A DNA stretch of 64,000 bases from Hyphococcus sp. (GTDB lineage Bacteria > Pseudomonadota > Alphaproteobacteria > Caulobacterales > Parvularculaceae): assembly GCA_021776375.1 (NCBI GenBank), contig JAJFGA010000028.1, positions 1 to 64,000 of the forward strand, in the 5' to 3' direction. Each line of letters opens with the position of its first letter. The first letter of the stretch is position 1. This document shows, one piece after another, positions 1-7,802 of the stretch. The translations under genes and the position numbers were made by a program. The notes below the pieces were generated by a model that was not told the origin of the DNA, did no database searches, and saw nothing but the letters and a program-made list of their open reading frames with translations.

Positions 1-1
1 G

Positions 2-397
<396 letters not shown>

Positions 398-403
398 GTT
401 CAG

Positions 404-799
404 ATGGCTGATAAACTCCACTTCAATCTCGTCTCGCCTGAGCGCGAGCTTATGTCTGAGGATGTTGACCAGGTAGATATTCCGGGTGCGGAAGGCTGGA
501 TCGGCGTATTGCCGAACCATGCGCCGTTAATGACAACGCTGGCGCCCGGCATGGTGCGGATCCGCACCGGTTCAGACGAAAAGCAGATCTTCGTGCGAGG
601 CGGTTTTGCGGAAATTTCGCCCGCAGGACTGACGCTTCTGGCCGAAGAGGCAATGCCGGCGGAAGAGCTCGACGCGGAAAAAATCGCCTTGCGGGTCAAG
701 GACGCAGAAGAAGACCTCGCCGACGCCGACAGCGATGAAAAAAAGCTCGCCGCCCAACAGTCGCTCGATCGTTTAAAAGAGCTACAGGCCGCGCTTTAG
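404..799 (+). CDS. atpC: F1F0 ATP synthase epsilon subunit
   Basis: This is the epsilon subunit of the F1 central stalk, which couples rotation to catalysis and inhibits ATP hydrolysis. At 131 residues it has family length. The N-terminal beta-sandwich reads LHFNLVSPERELMSEDVDQVDIPGAEGWIGVLPNHAPLMT, with the conserved G-x-L-PNHAP signature. A short charged helical C-terminus follows (about residues 88-131). It lies directly after atpD with a 6-bp gap. Its stop overlaps the end of the convergent ppk2 gene by 4 bp. Confidence 0.97.
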   Translation: MADKLHFNLVSPERELMSEDVDQVDIPGAEGWIGVLPNHAPLMTTLAPGMVRIRTGSDEKQIFVRGGFAEISPAGLTLLAEEAMPAEELDAEKIALRVKDAEEDLADADSDEKKLAAQQSLDRLKELQAAL

Positions 800-1833
800 C
801 GTCCTCGTCGCAAGTCCGGGTGCAGGCTTTTTCCTAAAATGTGATCATCACGGCCGACTACATGGCTGGCGGATCCAACAATCAGATTGTCCGGCCCTCT
901 GACTACGTGGGTATTCTTTTCCGGATAGGGCAGCGACGATAAAAAATGCTGCATGCAATTGAGGCGCGCACGCTTCTTGTCGTCAGATTTCACCACAATC
1001 CACGGTGCGTTGGCTGTGTCGGTGTAGAAAAACTTAGCCTCTTTTGCTTCCGTATAGTCATCCCATTTATTTAATGACGCCTTATCGATCGGCGACAGCT
1101 TCCATTGTTTTAAAGGATCGCCTTCACGCGACTTGAAACGGCGAAGCTGCTCTTGGCGGGTGACGGAAAACCAGTATTTGAAAAGAATGATGCCGCTATT
1201 GACCAGCATCTGTTCCAGCGCCGGCGCCTCGCGCATAAACTCAAGATATTCATTGGGCGAGCAAAATCCCATGACCCGCTCAACCCCGGCGCGATTATAC
1301 CATGAGCGGTCAAACATGACGATTTCGCCGCCAGCCGGTAAGTGCTGGATATAGCGTTGGAAGAACCATTGCTTGCGTTCGCGTTCGCTCGGCTTGGACA
1401 GCGCGACGACCCGCGCGGTGCGGGGATTTAAATGCTCCATAAAGCGCTTGATCGTGCCGCCCTTGCCAGCGGCGTCGCGGCCCTCAAACAGGAGTACGAT
1501 TTTCTGGTCGGTTTCCTCCACCCAACGCTGGGCTTTTAAAAGCTCGACCTGTAATTCAGCTTTATGGCGCTCATAGACTTTCCGCGAAATTTTCCGCCGG
1601 TAAGGATATTCACCGGTTTCAAAAGCCCGCCGGATCGCTTCCTGGTCGTGGCGCATCTCGGCTAGTGCGTGGAGGACCGCTCCAGCTTTTGCGGGCTTTG
1701 CCTGGCTGGTTTCCGCGGCGGTTCCATTTTGCGCCGTCTGCCCATTGTGGGCGAGCGTGGTTGCGTCGCTTGCGGATCGGGTCTGCGCTTCCGGTTCATT
1801 TCCTGGAGCGCTGCGTTGTTCGTCATCCTTCAT
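796..1833 (-). CDS. ppk2: Polyphosphate kinase 2 (PPK2, single-domain)
   Basis: PPK2 enzymes transfer phosphate between polyphosphate and nucleotides, mostly making GTP or ATP from NDPs. The 345-residue protein has one PPK2 domain (about residues 75-320). Its Walker A is FEGRDAAGKGGTIKRF and its Walker B-like motif is MFDRSWYNRAGVE. FQRYIQHLPAGGE and KQWKLSPID are also typical of the family. The first 50 residues are a Ser/Ala/Thr/Gln-rich, probably disordered extension. Length and the single domain fit class I PPK2. Whether it prefers ADP, GDP or AMP cannot be read from the sequence. Confidence 0.93.
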   Translation of the reverse strand: MKDDEQRSAPGNEPEAQTRSASDATTLAHNGQTAQNGTAAETSQAKPAKAGAVLHALAEMRHDQEAIRRAFETGEYPYRRKISRKVYERHKAELQVELLKAQRWVEETDQKIVLLFEGRDAAGKGGTIKRFMEHLNPRTARVVALSKPSERERKQWFFQRYIQHLPAGGEIVMFDRSWYNRAGVERVMGFCSPNEYLEFMREAPALEQMLVNSGIILFKYWFSVTRQEQLRRFKSREGDPLKQWKLSPIDKASLNKWDDYTEAKEAKFFYTDTANAPWIVVKSDDKKRARLNCMQHFLSSLPYPEKNTHVVRGPDNLIVGSASHVVGRDDHILGKSLHPDLRRGR

Positions 1834-1974
1834 GTCTAAACCTAACTCCCCTGGCCGGATTGCGCGCCGGCCCTGAGGCTCATAAAACTACTGCAATGGA
1901 TGGCGCCGCGCCAGTGGCCGCAGCGGCCTCACGCCGCGCCATTTTGACCGCAGGCGGGTTTATTTTTGGTGAAG

Positions 1975-2511
1975 CTATTTGGGGAAAGGCGGCGCTTGTT
2001 TCGCGTTATAGCTGCGCAGAAAATCCCGCAGTGGCGTGAACGCGGCCATCAGCTCCTCATAGATATGTCGCTTGAACGGTACGATCAGGGACGGCGCCTC
2101 TTCCAGCTCGCCCCACCGCCAGTCGTCAAATTCGCGGTGATCGTGGACGTCAAGGTCAACCTCGCTGTCCTCGCCCTCAAACAGCATTGCCGCCCATTTC
2201 TGGCGTTGGCCTTCCCACTTGTTCTTTTTATAGGTGGTGGGAAAATCATAAGCGAGCCAGCCTGGGGTGACGGTGAGGAGCCGGGCGGAGGCAACGCCGG
2301 TTTCTTCTTTGAGTTCACGAAAGGCGGCCGCAATAATATCTTCACCCGGATCAACTCCGCCCTGCGGCATCTGCCATCGCTGTATCGGGTCTTTGGCAAG
2401 CTCAGGAGAGAAGTCTCCGGCGCGCCGTCCATACCAGACACAGCCCTCGCGGTTGAAGAGGGTAACACCGACATTGGGGCGATAGTTCTTGAGGCGAGTT
2501 TCGGGGTCCAT
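1975..2511 (-). CDS. rppH: RNA pyrophosphohydrolase (Nudix)
   Basis: RppH removes pyrophosphate from 5'-triphosphate mRNA ends and so triggers decay. The ORF track gives 294 aa, but homology starts at MDPETRLKNYRPNVGVTLFNREG, so the ATG at 2511 is chosen, giving 178 aa, normal for the family. The Nudix box GGVDPGEDIIAAAFRELKEETGV is intact, with the RELKEE metal-binding core. VWYGRR and WQMPQGG are standard alphaproteobacterial RppH landmarks. It lies downstream of the divergent polysaccharide deacetylase gene in the same orientation, about 37 bp away. Confidence 0.93.
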   Translation of the reverse strand: MDPETRLKNYRPNVGVTLFNREGCVWYGRRAGDFSPELAKDPIQRWQMPQGGVDPGEDIIAAAFRELKEETGVASARLLTVTPGWLAYDFPTTYKKNKWEGQRQKWAAMLFEGEDSEVDLDVHDHREFDDWRWGELEEAPSLIVPFKRHIYEELMAAFTPLRDFLRSYNAKQAPPFPK

Positions 2512-2548
2512 AGAATTTTGTGCGCCGTAAATAACTTGTCGCCGATGT

Positions 2549-3814
2549 TTAGCGCCGGGACGCTTGGCTCTGCAAGACGGCCGAGGCCGGCGCGGCGACA
2601 AAACCGTTGTCTTCAAGCCCGTCCGCCCATGCGGCAATTTCATCGAGCGTGGTCGCATAAGCATAGGTCTTGCCGAGTGCGACGCCGTCGCGTTTGGCGA
2701 TTTGCTCCAGTGCGCGCAACTCTCGGCGCACGGCGTTGCGGCGCGACGGGTCGGGGGCAGGCGGTACAATGCGATTGACGGAAATGATGACATCACCGCC
2801 CCGCGTTCCGCCGGCAATACGCGCAGCTCCGGTGTCGTCAATATAAGCGACGCCCGCATCCTCGAGTTTTTTCAAAACCGGCGCCATCGCCTCGTTCTGG
2901 GTGGAGAATTTGGCGCCAAGATAATTCGTCGCCGCGAAATAGCCGCCAAATCGCGACATCAACCAATCGAGGCGCTGGAGATTTTCCTCGCGGGTTTGCG
3001 TCGTCAGGAGGCCCGCGGAACCAAGCGCGTCGACATTGGCGCCATAGCCCTCCATCGGCAGTTCTATAAGGATTTCATGACCAGCGTCGCGGGCTTTTTG
3101 GGTCCAGAATTTCAGATCTTTTGCATAGGGCGCAAAAGCCAGCGAGACTGTTGAGGGAAGCTCGTCAATCGCGCGTTGCGTCAGCGCCGAATTCAGCCCG
3201 AGACCGCCGACAATTATCGCGATCTGCGGCGCGCCGTCCTGCTCCGGGCTGGCGGCGGCGTAAACATGCATGGCCTTGCGCCCATCAGGGCTGATGCGCG
3301 GCGCCTTGCCGAACGGCGTTGTGCGAAGCAAAGCCGGATCAGGTCCGGCGATTTTGGCGGCGCGTGAGTGGGTGAGGGATGCGGCGGTTGCCGGTGTAGC
3401 TGCTGGCCCGCCGCCGGCGATGGTGATGACGATTTCGTCGGTGTCTTGCGCATCTGCCGCCAGGTCAGGTTCATCCGGGTAGAGAAGAACGTCTTTGCTT
3501 TCCACGCCTTCTATGGCTTCCATCGCCGCCTCGCCGGCGTCGCGTAAATTCGGCGGCGCGAGGCGCAGACCGGGGGTCCCCGTTGCGGCCTGGTTTGCAG
3601 CCGGGGCCTCGCTGACCGTCACCGACGGTTCATGGCGCGCCATCCGCTCCATCCCGTCAATCGGCAGGGACACCCGCCCCGGCCCATTGCCGCTGGTGAT
3701 CGAGTAGGTGAGCCCCGCGGCAAGAATCCCGAGCACGCCGAGAGCGCTGAGCCATGCCAGTGACAGGCGGCTCAGGACCGGGAGAATAAATCTGCGGCGG
3801 CGGTGGGCTACCAT
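2549..3814 (-). CDS. Divergent polysaccharide deacetylase family protein
   Basis: The 421-residue protein has an N-terminal membrane anchor (about residues 9-40), then a Pro/Ala-rich linker. A C-terminal domain of the divergent polysaccharide deacetylase (YibQ-like) family follows from about residue 195: PQIAIIVGGLGLNSALTQRAIDELPSTVSLAFAP, LIELPMEGYGAN and AYIDDTGAA. It probably acts on envelope polysaccharide or peptidoglycan in the periplasm, but the substrate is unknown. The position between ctpA/envC and rppH is a conserved alphaproteobacterial arrangement. A weak hairpin lies between it and ctpA. Confidence 0.88.
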   Translation of the reverse strand: MVAHRRRRFILPVLSRLSLAWLSALGVLGILAAGLTYSITSGNGPGRVSLPIDGMERMARHEPSVTVSEAPAANQAATGTPGLRLAPPNLRDAGEAAMEAIEGVESKDVLLYPDEPDLAADAQDTDEIVITIAGGGPAATPATAASLTHSRAAKIAGPDPALLRTTPFGKAPRISPDGRKAMHVYAAASPEQDGAPQIAIIVGGLGLNSALTQRAIDELPSTVSLAFAPYAKDLKFWTQKARDAGHEILIELPMEGYGANVDALGSAGLLTTQTREENLQRLDWLMSRFGGYFAATNYLGAKFSTQNEAMAPVLKKLEDAGVAYIDDTGAARIAGGTRGGDVIISVNRIVPPAPDPSRRNAVRRELRALEQIAKRDGVALGKTYAYATTLDEIAAWADGLEDNGFVAAPASAVLQSQASRR

Positions 3815-3889
3815 TTTACCTGTTGGCGCGAGGGGTGCGCGCCTCTATCTAACTTACCCGTCATAAATACGGATAATACGGTTAACCAA

Positions 3890-3923
3890 TTGAAAACGGG
3901 GCGGCCTTTGAAAGGCTGCCCCG
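3890..3923 (-). terminator. Possible terminator downstream of ctpA
   Basis: A GC-rich inverted repeat, GGGGCGGCCTTT / AAAGGCTGCCCC with a 2-nt centre and one mismatch, lies about 30 bp after the ctpA stop. On the minus strand it is followed by a short T-rich stretch (CGTTTTCAA). The U-tract is weak, so termination may be partial and the deacetylase may still be co-transcribed. Confidence 0.5.
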
Positions 3924-3952
3924 TCTCGATTGTAATCGTATGGTAAGGTGCG

Positions 3953-5383
3953 TTATTGGCGCGCAACCCCAGCATCGGCCAGCAATTGCCGGTAGGTGGT
4001 GGCGTCGGTCAAGATTTCAACGGCGCGCTCAAGCTGGCAATCCCTCAGGGTCTCGCCATCTTCCTCGAACGGGCATTCGACCGATTCAATGGTCGGCGCG
4101 GCGGCATCATCATCGCCATCGGCGCTCACCGTCGCCTCGACGACGTCTTCACTCACGTCAAGCGCCCCTGGCAGGTCGCGTTCGGCCCGGCGCGCAGCAT
4201 TCTCATCCTGGCCCGGATAGGTCACCGGCATGGCGATATCGGGATCAATGCCGAGCGCCTGGATTGAACGGCCGGAGGGGGTGTAATACCGCGCCGTGGT
4301 CAGCCGCAAGGCGCCCTGAAGGCCATTTTGCAGCGGGATGACGGTTTGCACAGAGCCCTTGCCGAAGGATTTTGTGCCAAGCAGAAGTGCGCGATTGCGG
4401 TCCTGCAAAGCGCCGGCGACAATTTCCGAGGCAGACGCCGAGCCACCATTAATCAGTACAATGACCGGTTTTCCGCTAAGCTTATCGCCCGGCGTGCCCA
4501 TTTCACGCAAGGTGTCGCGCGGGCGCCGGCCTCTAGTTGAAACAATCTCGCCGCCTTCAAGGAATACGTCTGAAACAGCGACCGCTTGATCAAGCAAGCC
4601 GCCGGGGTTTGACCGCAGGTCCAAAATAAGCCCTTTCGGTCCACCCGGAATTTCTTTTGACAATTTCTTGATAGCTTTTTTAACACCGTCCTCAGCCTGT
4701 TCGCTGAAGGTTGCTATGCGGACATAGGCAAAGTCGCCCTCCGCGCGCCATCGGACCGCCTGGACGGTGACAATATCGCGAACGATGGTCAGCTCAAACG
4801 GCTCGGCGTCGCGGTCGCGCAGGATTTTGATATCGACCTTTGTGCCTTTCTCGCCTTTAAGCTTGGAAATAGCCTCATCGATGGTCATGCCCAGCACAAC
4901 CTCGCCGTCGATTTCGACGATCAGGTCGTTGGTGAGAACGCCAGCGCGGTCGGCGGGAGTGTCTTCGATTGGCGCGACAATTTTAACGTAGCCTTTGTCG
5001 TCGCCTTCATTGTCCATTACAATCTGAATGCCGAGCCCGGCAAAGGTGCCGCGGGTCTGCTCTTGCATGGTCTGAAAGTCTTCAGCCGTCAGATAGCTTG
5101 AATGCGGATCAAGCGTGTCGAGCATGCCGTTAATGGCGCCCTTGATCAGCTCACCGTCTTCCGGGTCGGTGACATAGTTCTCGTGCACCTGCTCAAAGAC
5201 TTCGCCAAAGAGATCGAGTTGGCGGAATGTGTCTGCTGAGATGGATGCCCGCGCAAACACCGCGCTGGACAAAACCCCGAATAGGAGCGCGCCGCCTACT
5301 GCGGCGCCGGCAAGCGCGCTGGCGGAATAGCGTTTCGCCGCCGAAGGGCGAATTCTGGGAGCGCGGGAAGAGAGCTTCTTCAT
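3953..5383 (-). CDS. ctpA: C-terminal processing peptidase, S41 family
   Basis: This is a periplasmic serine protease of the CtpA/Prc class that trims envelope proteins, often cell-wall hydrolases. The 476-residue protein has a signal/anchor (about residues 22-46) and a PDZ domain (GLGIQIVMDN to KLKGEKGTKVDI, about 110-190). The S41 catalytic domain carries the nucleophile in GGSASASEIVAG and the lysine in GTKSFGKGSVQ. It lies 21 bp downstream of the envC-like gene. This linkage is known to match a LytM factor with its controlling protease. Confidence 0.95.
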   Translation of the reverse strand: MKKLSSRAPRIRPSAAKRYSASALAGAAVGGALLFGVLSSAVFARASISADTFRQLDLFGEVFEQVHENYVTDPEDGELIKGAINGMLDTLDPHSSYLTAEDFQTMQEQTRGTFAGLGIQIVMDNEGDDKGYVKIVAPIEDTPADRAGVLTNDLIVEIDGEVVLGMTIDEAISKLKGEKGTKVDIKILRDRDAEPFELTIVRDIVTVQAVRWRAEGDFAYVRIATFSEQAEDGVKKAIKKLSKEIPGGPKGLILDLRSNPGGLLDQAVAVSDVFLEGGEIVSTRGRRPRDTLREMGTPGDKLSGKPVIVLINGGSASASEIVAGALQDRNRALLLGTKSFGKGSVQTVIPLQNGLQGALRLTTARYYTPSGRSIQALGIDPDIAMPVTYPGQDENAARRAERDLPGALDVSEDVVEATVSADGDDDAAAPTIESVECPFEEDGETLRDCQLERAVEILTDATTYRQLLADAGVARQ

Positions 5384-5404
5384 TTTACTACCTTTTCATA
5401 CCGG

Positions 5405-6640
5405 CTAGAATGCCAGTTCTTCGATACTCTTGCTTGAGAGCCACAACGCGGGGTTAACGGGCTCACCTTTTTTGCGGATCTGAAGATCCAAATCTGTGCC
5501 GCCTTCGGCCATGGTCGCCACCGGCTCTCCGGCGGTAATCTGCTGGTTTTCCTCAACCAGAATGTCGCCGACGCCCAATAACAATATATGAAAGCCGCCG
5601 CCAACGTCCAGAACCACCAGATTACCAATTGGCTGCCAATCCCGCGCCACTACCACACGGCCCTCAAATGGTGCGGTCACAATTGCCTGATCGCGCGCAG
5701 AAAGGCGGATTCCTTCAAAAACACCGCCTTCCGGGCGGGGTTTGCCGAAGGCGCCCGTTAACCTTCCGGCAACCGGCGGTCGCAACCGGCCAAGCGCGGC
5801 GGCGAAATTCTTGGTGGCGATAAAGGGCTCAGGGGCTATCGGCTTGATCGCCGGGGTGATTTCGAGGGGGCTGAGGGCGATTTTTTTCGGCGGCGGGGGT
5901 TTGAGCCGCGGGGTTACGAGATGCGCCAGCCGCTCCAGGCGGCGCAGCATCTCGCGCAGGCTGGTCGCCTCAACCGCCAGGCGAGCGGTCTGTTTCTGGG
6001 CCGCAGCGGCAAGCCCGGCGGCGACATCGCGTTCTTTTTCCTTTTGCTTCATTAAATCGCCCAAGACGTCGCGGCGGGCGGCAAGCTCGGTATTGGTTCC
6101 GGCATAAGCGGCTTGCTCGCGCGCCAGCGCCGCCGACAGTTCGGCCAAGCTTTCTACCGCAACCCGCAGGCGGGCGGCTCTGGCCTCCAGCGCCGGGGCG
6201 GCGTCAGATAAGAGCATCGCCGCGCGCGCTGATTTGTTGGCGTCCTCCGGCGAGACCAGCAGCGCCGGCGGGCGCGACAACTCAAGCGATTGCAGCGCGG
6301 CTAAAACTTCGCTGACATTTTTGCTCTCGGCGCGCAACGCTGTCGCTGCTTGCGCCTTTTCCTGTTCGAGTTCGGCGATCGAGCCTTCAAGGCCGGTAAT
6401 TTTACGCTCGGCCTGCTGAATTGAATTGGCGGTTTCAATCATCCGGTGGCGCAGCGCCGCGACTTCTTTTTCGCGCGCAGCGGCCTCGCGGCGCAGACGC
6501 TTTTCTTCTTCGGCGCGGTCTTTGAGGCGGCGCTCGACATCTTGCAGCTGGCTCGGGTCCGTCTGCGCACTTGCCTGCGCAGGCACGCCCAAGGCTGTCG
6601 CCGCAACAATAAGGGAAAGCAGGAGTGCGCGCGCGGTCAT
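5405..6640 (-). CDS. envC: EnvC-like murein hydrolase activator (degenerate LytM)
   Basis: This periplasmic coiled-coil protein probably activates amidases at the division septum. The ATG at 6640 is chosen: it gives a clean signal peptide (MTARALLLSLIVAATALGVPAQASA) and 411 aa, and overlaps the rlmH stop as ATGA. Residues 30-270 are Ala/Glu/Arg-rich coiled coil. The C-terminal domain (about 320-405) is LytM-like, but the metal-binding H-x3-D and H-x-H positions are replaced (FEGIRL, LDLQIR). It is therefore a non-catalytic activator rather than an endopeptidase. Confidence 0.9.
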   Translation of the reverse strand: MTARALLLSLIVAATALGVPAQASAQTDPSQLQDVERRLKDRAEEEKRLRREAAAREKEVAALRHRMIETANSIQQAERKITGLEGSIAELEQEKAQAATALRAESKNVSEVLAALQSLELSRPPALLVSPEDANKSARAAMLLSDAAPALEARAARLRVAVESLAELSAALAREQAAYAGTNTELAARRDVLGDLMKQKEKERDVAAGLAAAAQKQTARLAVEATSLREMLRRLERLAHLVTPRLKPPPPKKIALSPLEITPAIKPIAPEPFIATKNFAAALGRLRPPVAGRLTGAFGKPRPEGGVFEGIRLSARDQAIVTAPFEGRVVVARDWQPIGNLVVLDVGGGFHILLLGVGDILVEENQQITAGEPVATMAEGGTDLDLQIRKKGEPVNPALWLSSKSIEELAF

Positions 6641-7119
6641 GAGCGGTGATAAGGGTGGCCGGTAAGGATGGTCATTGCGCGGTATAATTGCTCCATCAGC
6701 ATCACCCTGACAAGCATATGCGGCCAGGTCGCAACGCCAAAGCACAAAGATAGCGCAGCGCGTTCTGTGACCGATTTGTCATGGCCGTCGGCGCCGCCGA
6801 TCAAAAACGCCGCGGCGCTGGCGCCGTCATCGCGCTGGCGGGCGAGCATGTCGGCGAGGGCCTGGCTGGAATAGTTGCGGCCGCGCTCGTCGAGACGGAT
6901 GAGAACCGATCCCGGCGGTGCGGCGCCATAAAGCATCGCCCCTTCGCGGGCGCATCTTTTTGCGCCTTTCAGCTTCGCCGGTGTTTCAAATTCTAAGATG
7001 TCAGGGCCAGAAAAACCGATATTGCGGGCAATCGCTCCCGCCCGGTCCTGGTAATCGCATGCAAGCGTTTTTTCCGGGCCGGCGCGCATTTTCCCAATGG
7101 CGGCGATGATCAGTCGCAT
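6637..7119 (-). CDS. rlmH: 23S rRNA (pseudouridine1915-N3)-methyltransferase
   Basis: RlmH is a SPOUT-fold enzyme that methylates pseudouridine 1915 of 23S rRNA in 70S ribosomes. The ATG at 7119 (MRLIIAAIGKMRAGPE) gives 160 aa, the normal length; the longer ORF in the track runs into repeats. Motifs seen are LDERGRNYSSQALADMLA, FLIGGADGH and the C-terminal EQLYRAMTILTGHPYHR, which contains the conserved YR.A....HPYH. Its stop overlaps the envC start by 4 bp. Upstream, two palindromic repeats separate it from rsfS. Confidence 0.96.
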   Translation of the reverse strand: MRLIIAAIGKMRAGPEKTLACDYQDRAGAIARNIGFSGPDILEFETPAKLKGAKRCAREGAMLYGAAPPGSVLIRLDERGRNYSSQALADMLARQRDDGASAAAFLIGGADGHDKSVTERAALSLCFGVATWPHMLVRVMLMEQLYRAMTILTGHPYHRS

Positions 7120-7130
7120 GACTACCTTTA

Positions 7131-7180
7131 CTAGAGCATTTTCCGACCAAGCGGGTACCGGTTGGGCGCCAGAAAATGCG
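7131..7180. repeat. Alphaproteobacterial intergenic palindromic repeat (GGGTACCGGTT core)
   Basis: An imperfect palindrome with arms GCATTTTC (7136-7143) and GAAAATGC (7172-7179), and a centre containing GGGTACCGGTTGGGCG. It matches the type of dispersed intergenic palindrome seen in many Rhizobiales and Caulobacterales genomes. It can form a long hairpin in the rsfS-rlmH transcript. I see no second copy in this window. Confidence 0.6.
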
Positions 7181-7192
7181 GCCACTAAGAAT

Positions 7193-7233
7193 CTAGAACA
7201 ATATCCGATCGTGCCGATCAGATATTGTTCTAG
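7193..7233. repeat. 13-bp perfect inverted repeat between rlmH and rsfS
   Basis: The arms CTAGAACAATATC (7193-7205) and GATATTGTTCTAG (7221-7233) are perfectly complementary around a 15-nt centre that contains a further GATC/GATC pairing. It stands 13 bp from the other palindrome and 14 bp from the rsfS stop. There is no adjacent T-run, so it is not a classic terminator. It may be a second dispersed repeat type, an mRNA stability element or a protein-binding site. Confidence 0.6.
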
Positions 7234-7246
7234 CGAAGGCTTTTAA

Positions 7247-7783
7247 TTAAGCCTCGGTCTTGACCGGCGCATGCGCCGCTTCCGACCACACGCGTTCAAT
7301 GTTGTAAAAGCTACGCACTTCCGGGCGGAACAGATGCACGATCACATCATGAGCGTCGATTAAGACCCAATCGCAGGCGCCCGAGCCCTCGACATGGGCG
7401 CCGGTAACGCCGGCGACCTTGAGGCGCGCGACGATTTTGTCGGCCATCGCGCCGACATGGCGCTGCGAACGGCCGGAGGCGACAACCATGAAATCGGCAA
7501 TGTCTGACTTGCCGGCAAGGTCGATGGTGACGACATCTTCGGCTTTGTCGTCATCTAGCTGCTCAACAATGAGGGAAAGAATTTTGCGACCAATCTCAGT
7601 CGGCGTCAGGCCGACAAAAGCGTCCGGAATTGTGACCCGGCTGTGGTCGTCATCGCTATCAGCGACAAGTCTTAATGCGGCCTTTCCGGCAGCCGCGGCG
7701 CCGTCAAGTGAACTCAGCGCAGTTCTCCATTTGCAACACGAGAAATCCTCGTTCGGTGAATATAGGAGCTTTTGGGGCGGCAT
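7247..7783 (-). CDS. rsfS: Ribosomal silencing factor RsfS
   Basis: RsfS binds ribosomal protein L14 and blocks subunit joining when nutrients are short. The core family domain runs from LTPTEIGRKILSLIVEQLDDDKAEDVVTIDL to VIVHLFRPEVRSFYNIERVW. It includes DFMVVASGRSQRHV and EGSGACDWVLIDAHDVIVHLF. The ORF is 178 aa, about 50 longer than typical; the N-terminal 55 residues have no family similarity that I recognise, so the true start is probably internal. The nadD-rsfS-rlmH order is the standard one. Confidence 0.92.
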   Translation of the reverse strand: MPPQKLLYSPNEDFSCCKWRTALSSLDGAAAAGKAALRLVADSDDDHSRVTIPDAFVGLTPTEIGRKILSLIVEQLDDDKAEDVVTIDLAGKSDIADFMVVASGRSQRHVGAMADKIVARLKVAGVTGAHVEGSGACDWVLIDAHDVIVHLFRPEVRSFYNIERVWSEAAHAPVKTEA

Positions 7784-7802
7784 CCAAGCGGGCGCCGGGG
7801 AA

